DNA of 64,000 nt from Emticicia agri (lineage in GTDB: Bacteria; Bacteroidota; Bacteroidia; Cytophagales; Spirosomataceae). Under the pieces are notes generated by a model that ran no database searches, was not told where the DNA came from, and saw only the letters and a program-made list of their open reading frames with translations. A program made the translations under genes and the position numbers. The DNA is taken from assembly GCA_945860265.1 (NCBI GenBank), contig CAMAQF010000001.1:1-64000 (forward strand). The letters are read 5' to 3'. This document shows, piece after piece, positions 61,042 to 64,000 of this stretch (the first letter of the stretch is position 1; every line of letters starts with the position of its first letter).

Positions 61042-62289
61042 ATGAACGCTTTAAAAACACTCATTTTTATAGTTATTACTAGCTTTATTACGGTAAATGC
61101 TTTTACACAAGTCAATTTTTCATCACAAAAAACGGTACTTAATAAACAACGTTTCCATGATGTTCAATTAACTCAAGAGGCCACAGCCGTTAGTATTATT
61201 CTTAACTCTGAACAAGGTTTTTTAAATACTTATTTAATTGCCGAAATCGACACATTTTTTCTTATCAAAGATTCCGATTTCAGCGAAGTAAACCGTAGTC
61301 AACTTATTGTTTTTTCTAATCCAATAAAAAATATTCGATTATTTTCGGGGAATCTTGAAGGGAGTATTATGCTCATGACACAATTCGTCAAACCGCTAAC
61401 TATCAGTCATTTATCACTTAGGCAAAAAGTCGATAGTTGCGATAAACCAGCAATTATAGCAGCATCAGAATGGCGAAAAGGCTTAACACCGCCCAAAGAA
61501 GCACCAATAAAAACAACTGTTAAGCACGTGATTGTACATCATTCGGCAGGCTCAAATACTACAACTAATTTCTTGGAAGCAGTCCGAAATATCTATACTT
61601 TTCATACCACTCCCCCACCCAATGGCAATGGCTGGAACGATGTAGGATATAATTTTCTGATTACGCAAGATGGCACGATTTTTCAAGGGCGAGACGGACA
61701 AGGTATTATGGACGGTGATAATGTTTTAGGGGCTCATTTCTGCGGAAAGAATAACGGAACAATGGGTATTTGCTTACTTGGAAATTATAATGAAGTGCAG
61801 CCAACCAACATCGCGATCAAATCACTCATCAATTTGGCTGGTTGGAAACTGGGGAAAGAAAAATTGCCAGTAATTGGGCAATTCCAGCACACAGATGGCC
61901 TACTGAATATCATTTCGGGGCATCGTGATGGCTGTGCTACCGAATGTCCGGGCAATAATCTTTATGCAAAGTTAGCCGAGTTTCGCCAAAAAATAAATTT
62001 GATCTGTACTTACACCAATACTTTTATTACGGCCATCGAAGCCCCACAAATGCAATCTTTCAAGATTTATCCGCAGCCAAGTTCGGAGTTTTTGATGGTT
62101 GATTTACTAAACGATTTTTCGGAGAAAAACTTGCCACAAATATTTGATTTACAAGGCAAAAAAATACCCTGTGAGTTTGTCTATTTAACAGAAAACCAAT
62201 GGAAGGTCAGCATCAAGCATTTGTCTGAAGGCACTTACTTTTTAAGAGTAGGAATTGAACAAAAAGGTGCTAAGTTTATAAAGTTATAA
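61042..62289 (+). CDS. N-acetylmuramoyl-L-alanine amidase (PGRP type) with T9SS sorting domain
   Basis: 415 residues from the ATG at 61042 (MNALKTLIFIVITSFITVNA, signal peptide). The amidase_2/PGRP domain lies at about 168-325 with zinc ligands in VIVHHSAGS, the conserved Tyr in VGYNFLITQDGTIFQGRDG and His in SGHRDGCATECPGN. The last 75 residues (FKIYPQPSSEFLMVDLL to GTYFLRVGIEQKGAKFIKL) are a type IX secretion C-terminal sorting domain. It should cleave peptide from peptidoglycan and be exported across the outer membrane or displayed on it, perhaps as a lytic weapon or for wall turnover. Confidence 0.9.
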   Translation: MNALKTLIFIVITSFITVNAFTQVNFSSQKTVLNKQRFHDVQLTQEATAVSIILNSEQGFLNTYLIAEIDTFFLIKDSDFSEVNRSQLIVFSNPIKNIRLFSGNLEGSIMLMTQFVKPLTISHLSLRQKVDSCDKPAIIAASEWRKGLTPPKEAPIKTTVKHVIVHHSAGSNTTTNFLEAVRNIYTFHTTPPPNGNGWNDVGYNFLITQDGTIFQGRDGQGIMDGDNVLGAHFCGKNNGTMGICLLGNYNEVQPTNIAIKSLINLAGWKLGKEKLPVIGQFQHTDGLLNIISGHRDGCATECPGNNLYAKLAEFRQKINLICTYTNTFITAIEAPQMQSFKIYPQPSSEFLMVDLLNDFSEKNLPQIFDLQGKKIPCEFVYLTENQWKVSIKHLSEGTYFLRVGIEQKGAKFIKL

Positions 62290-62380
62290 CCAGTCAATCT
62301 AATTAAAACCTTGCACCAACAGCAAAATTTGGTTCTTAGCCTATTTCTGGCTATTTTCGCTAGGAAACAAAATTACACTT

Positions 62381-63241
62381 ATGAAAAAACTATTAGCCCT
62401 GCTATTCGTAACAAATTTACTTTTTGCCCAAAGCGGAACCGAAATTTTTCTATTGGATATTACAAATTCGAGTGGAAATATTACGCTTTCAAATCCTAAA
62501 AATATCACCAATCGAAAAGGTTATGATAATCAGCCATTTTTTCATCCAAGTCAGTCGTTGCTTTATTATACAGCAATGCTAGATGGCCAAACAGATATAT
62601 GGTCATTTAATCTCAAAACTGGCGTTGGGCTACAAATTACTAAAACAATTGATTCAGAATATTCTCCAACCGTTACACCTGATAAAAAATATTTGTCGTG
62701 CATTGTTCAGCGGAAATCAAACGGTGACCAAGACTTGGTAAAATACAATATCAAGAATCCGACCGAAACGCAGATGATTTTTGAGTCGCAAAAAACTGGA
62801 AAAATAGGCTATCAAGCATGGTTGAACCCAAATGAACTCATCACTTTTGTATTGGGCGAACCACAAACGCTTCATTATCAAGATCTTACTAGGAAAAAAG
62901 ATACAATCATTGTTCCTAACATTGGTCGTTCCTTACACCTCATTCCGAAACAAAAAGCGTTTAGTTTTGTACAACGAATAGATAAAAAATGGCTAATTCG
63001 CTCATTCAATCCTCAAAAAAATACCATTATTGATATAGCGGAAAGTCACCCAGAATCGGAACATTATAATGCTTGGTTCTCAGAAAATACAATTTTAGAA
63101 AGCCGAAATACAGATATTTTTAGTTATGATTTAATGACTAAAGAATGGAAAGCTGTTACTTTACCCGATATGCTTCTGAAGCGAAAAATCAGCCGAATGG
63201 CCATAAAAGGTAATAAAATTGCCATTGTGATTGAAGAATGA
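62381..63241 (+). CDS. Secreted TolB-like beta-propeller protein
   Basis: 286 residues with a signal peptide (MKKLLALLFVTNLLFAQSG). Repeated WD40/PD40 blades are visible: NQPFFHPSQSLLYYTAMLDG with QTDIWSFNLKT, YSPTVTPDKKYLSCIV and DIFSYDLMTKEWKAV, as in TolB-type propellers. The family binds proteins or glycans in the periplasm; no enzyme motif is seen. It stands between the amidase gene and the FAD oxidoreductase on the same strand and may share a transcript with the latter, which starts 25 bases later. Confidence 0.85.
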   Translation: MKKLLALLFVTNLLFAQSGTEIFLLDITNSSGNITLSNPKNITNRKGYDNQPFFHPSQSLLYYTAMLDGQTDIWSFNLKTGVGLQITKTIDSEYSPTVTPDKKYLSCIVQRKSNGDQDLVKYNIKNPTETQMIFESQKTGKIGYQAWLNPNELITFVLGEPQTLHYQDLTRKKDTIIVPNIGRSLHLIPKQKAFSFVQRIDKKWLIRSFNPQKNTIIDIAESHPESEHYNAWFSENTILESRNTDIFSYDLMTKEWKAVTLPDMLLKRKISRMAIKGNKIAIVIEE

Positions 63242-63266
63242 AATAGTTTTTCCCCTTAGCTTTAAT

Positions 63267-64000
63267 ATGAAAAAAGTCCTACTTCTCATTTTTTTTACCA
63301 GTTTATTCTATAAAATTTACGCTCAAAAAAGCCAACAAACCGATGTTTTGATAATCGGAGGAAGTACTTCTGGTACAATGGCTGGGATACAATCAGCACG
63401 CATGGGCGTAAAAACCATCATTGTTGAAGAAACTCCGTGGCTGGGCGGAATGCTGACTTCGGCAGGAGTGTCTGCCATTGACGGCAATCATAATATGCCA
63501 TCGGGTTTGTGGGGGGAATTTCGTGAACAGATAAGAAATTACTACGGCGGAGCGGATAAAATTTCTACAGGTTGGGTCAGTAATACACTTTTCGAACCAT
63601 CAGTCGGGCAGAAAATTCTACGAAAAATGTGTGATGCTGAAAAGGATCTTTCAATGATTATTGGTACAAAACTGACTGATATAAAGCAAGTTACAGGCGG
63701 TTGGCACGTAAAACTTTCGAATACAAAAACAATTCAGGCGAAAATTATAATTGATGCTACCGAATTGGGTGACGTAGCAGCTAAAGTAGGCATCAAATAT
63801 GATTTAGGAATGGATGCCCAATCGACATACAATGAAGCAATCGCTCCCGAAAAAGCCAATAATGTTGTTCAAGACCTTACTTATGCTGCAATTTTGAAAG
63901 ATTACGGAGCAAATACTGATAGAACTTTGCCCAAGCCAGCCAATTATTCAGCCTCGGAGTTTAATTGTGCTTGTAAAGAATTTTGTGATAATCCTACTGC
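63267..64000 (+). CDS. Secreted FAD-dependent oxidoreductase (FAD_oxidored family), 3' end cut
   Basis: 244 codons to the window edge, in frame. A signal peptide (MKKVLLLIFFTSLFYKIYAQ) is followed by the FAD-binding strand-loop (TDVLIIGGSTSGTMAGIQS) and VEETPWLGGMLTSAGVSAID, then IIIDATELGDVAAKVGIKYD, all hallmarks of PF12831 proteins. It is a paralogue of the protein at 11800 but only modestly similar. The catalytic part and C-terminus are outside the window. Its start lies 25 bases after the TolB-like gene. Confidence 0.88.
   Translation, partial: MKKVLLLIFFTSLFYKIYAQKSQQTDVLIIGGSTSGTMAGIQSARMGVKTIIVEETPWLGGMLTSAGVSAIDGNHNMPSGLWGEFREQIRNYYGGADKISTGWVSNTLFEPSVGQKILRKMCDAEKDLSMIIGTKLTDIKQVTGGWHVKLSNTKTIQAKIIIDATELGDVAAKVGIKYDLGMDAQSTYNEAIAPEKANNVVQDLTYAAILKDYGANTDRTLPKPANYSASEFNCACKEFCDNPT

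Overview
The window is about 64 kb of an AT-rich (roughly 37% G+C by eye) bacterial chromosome with the marks of a Bacteroidota genome, most likely order Cytophagales. Supporting signs are a Por/type IX secretion C-terminal sorting domain (61042-62289), a PorV/PorQ-like barrel protein, DUF1080 and GH30 proteins with signal peptides, promoters of the TTTG-N19-21-TAnnTTTG type, the gene set HU / TPR / RNase G / MutY / SSB, and very few Shine-Dalgarno-like sites. I see no rRNA, CRISPR array, prophage, intact insertion sequence or replication origin. Genes sit on both strands in short operons, and convergent pairs are usually separated by one bidirectional hairpin terminator.

Layout. 1-5.4 kb: end of a PQQ-type sugar dehydrogenase, an aldo/keto reductase, pyruvate dehydrogenase E1-beta, a Nudix hydrolase and an MFS exporter. 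5.7-16.8 kb: a lipoprotein, YciI, LysE, a GT4 glycosyltransferase with two repeat-derived in-frame insertions, an M16 peptidase, a SerC-like aminotransferase, a secreted FAD oxidoreductase, a DEAD-box helicase, a pseudouridine synthase and small proteins. 16.9-31.7 kb: RqcH/NFACT, xylulokinase, thymidine kinase, DUF2461, pirin, YjjG, a thioredoxin-like ferredoxin, AroE, DedA, a decayed four-helix-bundle gene flanked by inverted repeats, phosphosulfolactate synthase, an RluB-like enzyme with a long tandem-repeat N-terminus, and pyrophosphatase. 32-42.4 kb: M20 amidohydrolase, GH30 glycosidase, UvrB, SSB, MutY, HU, TPR protein, a 29-residue basic protein and RNase G. 42.7-50 kb: two DUF1080 proteins and a cytochrome c/propeller protein (probably sugar or 3-keto-glycoside metabolism), a secreted endonuclease and a retropepsin-PDZ protein. 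56.7-64 kb: a two-domain M16 peptidase, tRNA-Arg(CCG) with a tRNA relic beside it, thioesterase, TPMT-like methyltransferase, a T9SS-exported amidase, a TolB-like propeller and the start of a second FAD oxidoreductase.

The most unusual element is a six-gene, one-direction, partly overlapping operon at 50275-56617: an OleD-like reductase, a metallo-beta-lactamase-fold hydrolase, an F390-synthetase-like adenylating enzyme, a KAS III condensing enzyme, a Rieske oxygenase and a BtaA-like DUF3419 aminocarboxypropyl transferase. Together they look like an acyl-condensing pathway related in logic to the Ole (olefin/beta-lactone) pathway with oxidative and SAM-dependent tailoring. The product cannot be read from sequence.

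Secondary themes are dispersed palindromic repeats that have entered coding sequence (glycosyltransferase, UvrB C-terminus), RNA hairpins at gene ends including an interlocked pair, and gene relics (four-helix bundle, PIN domain, tRNA).
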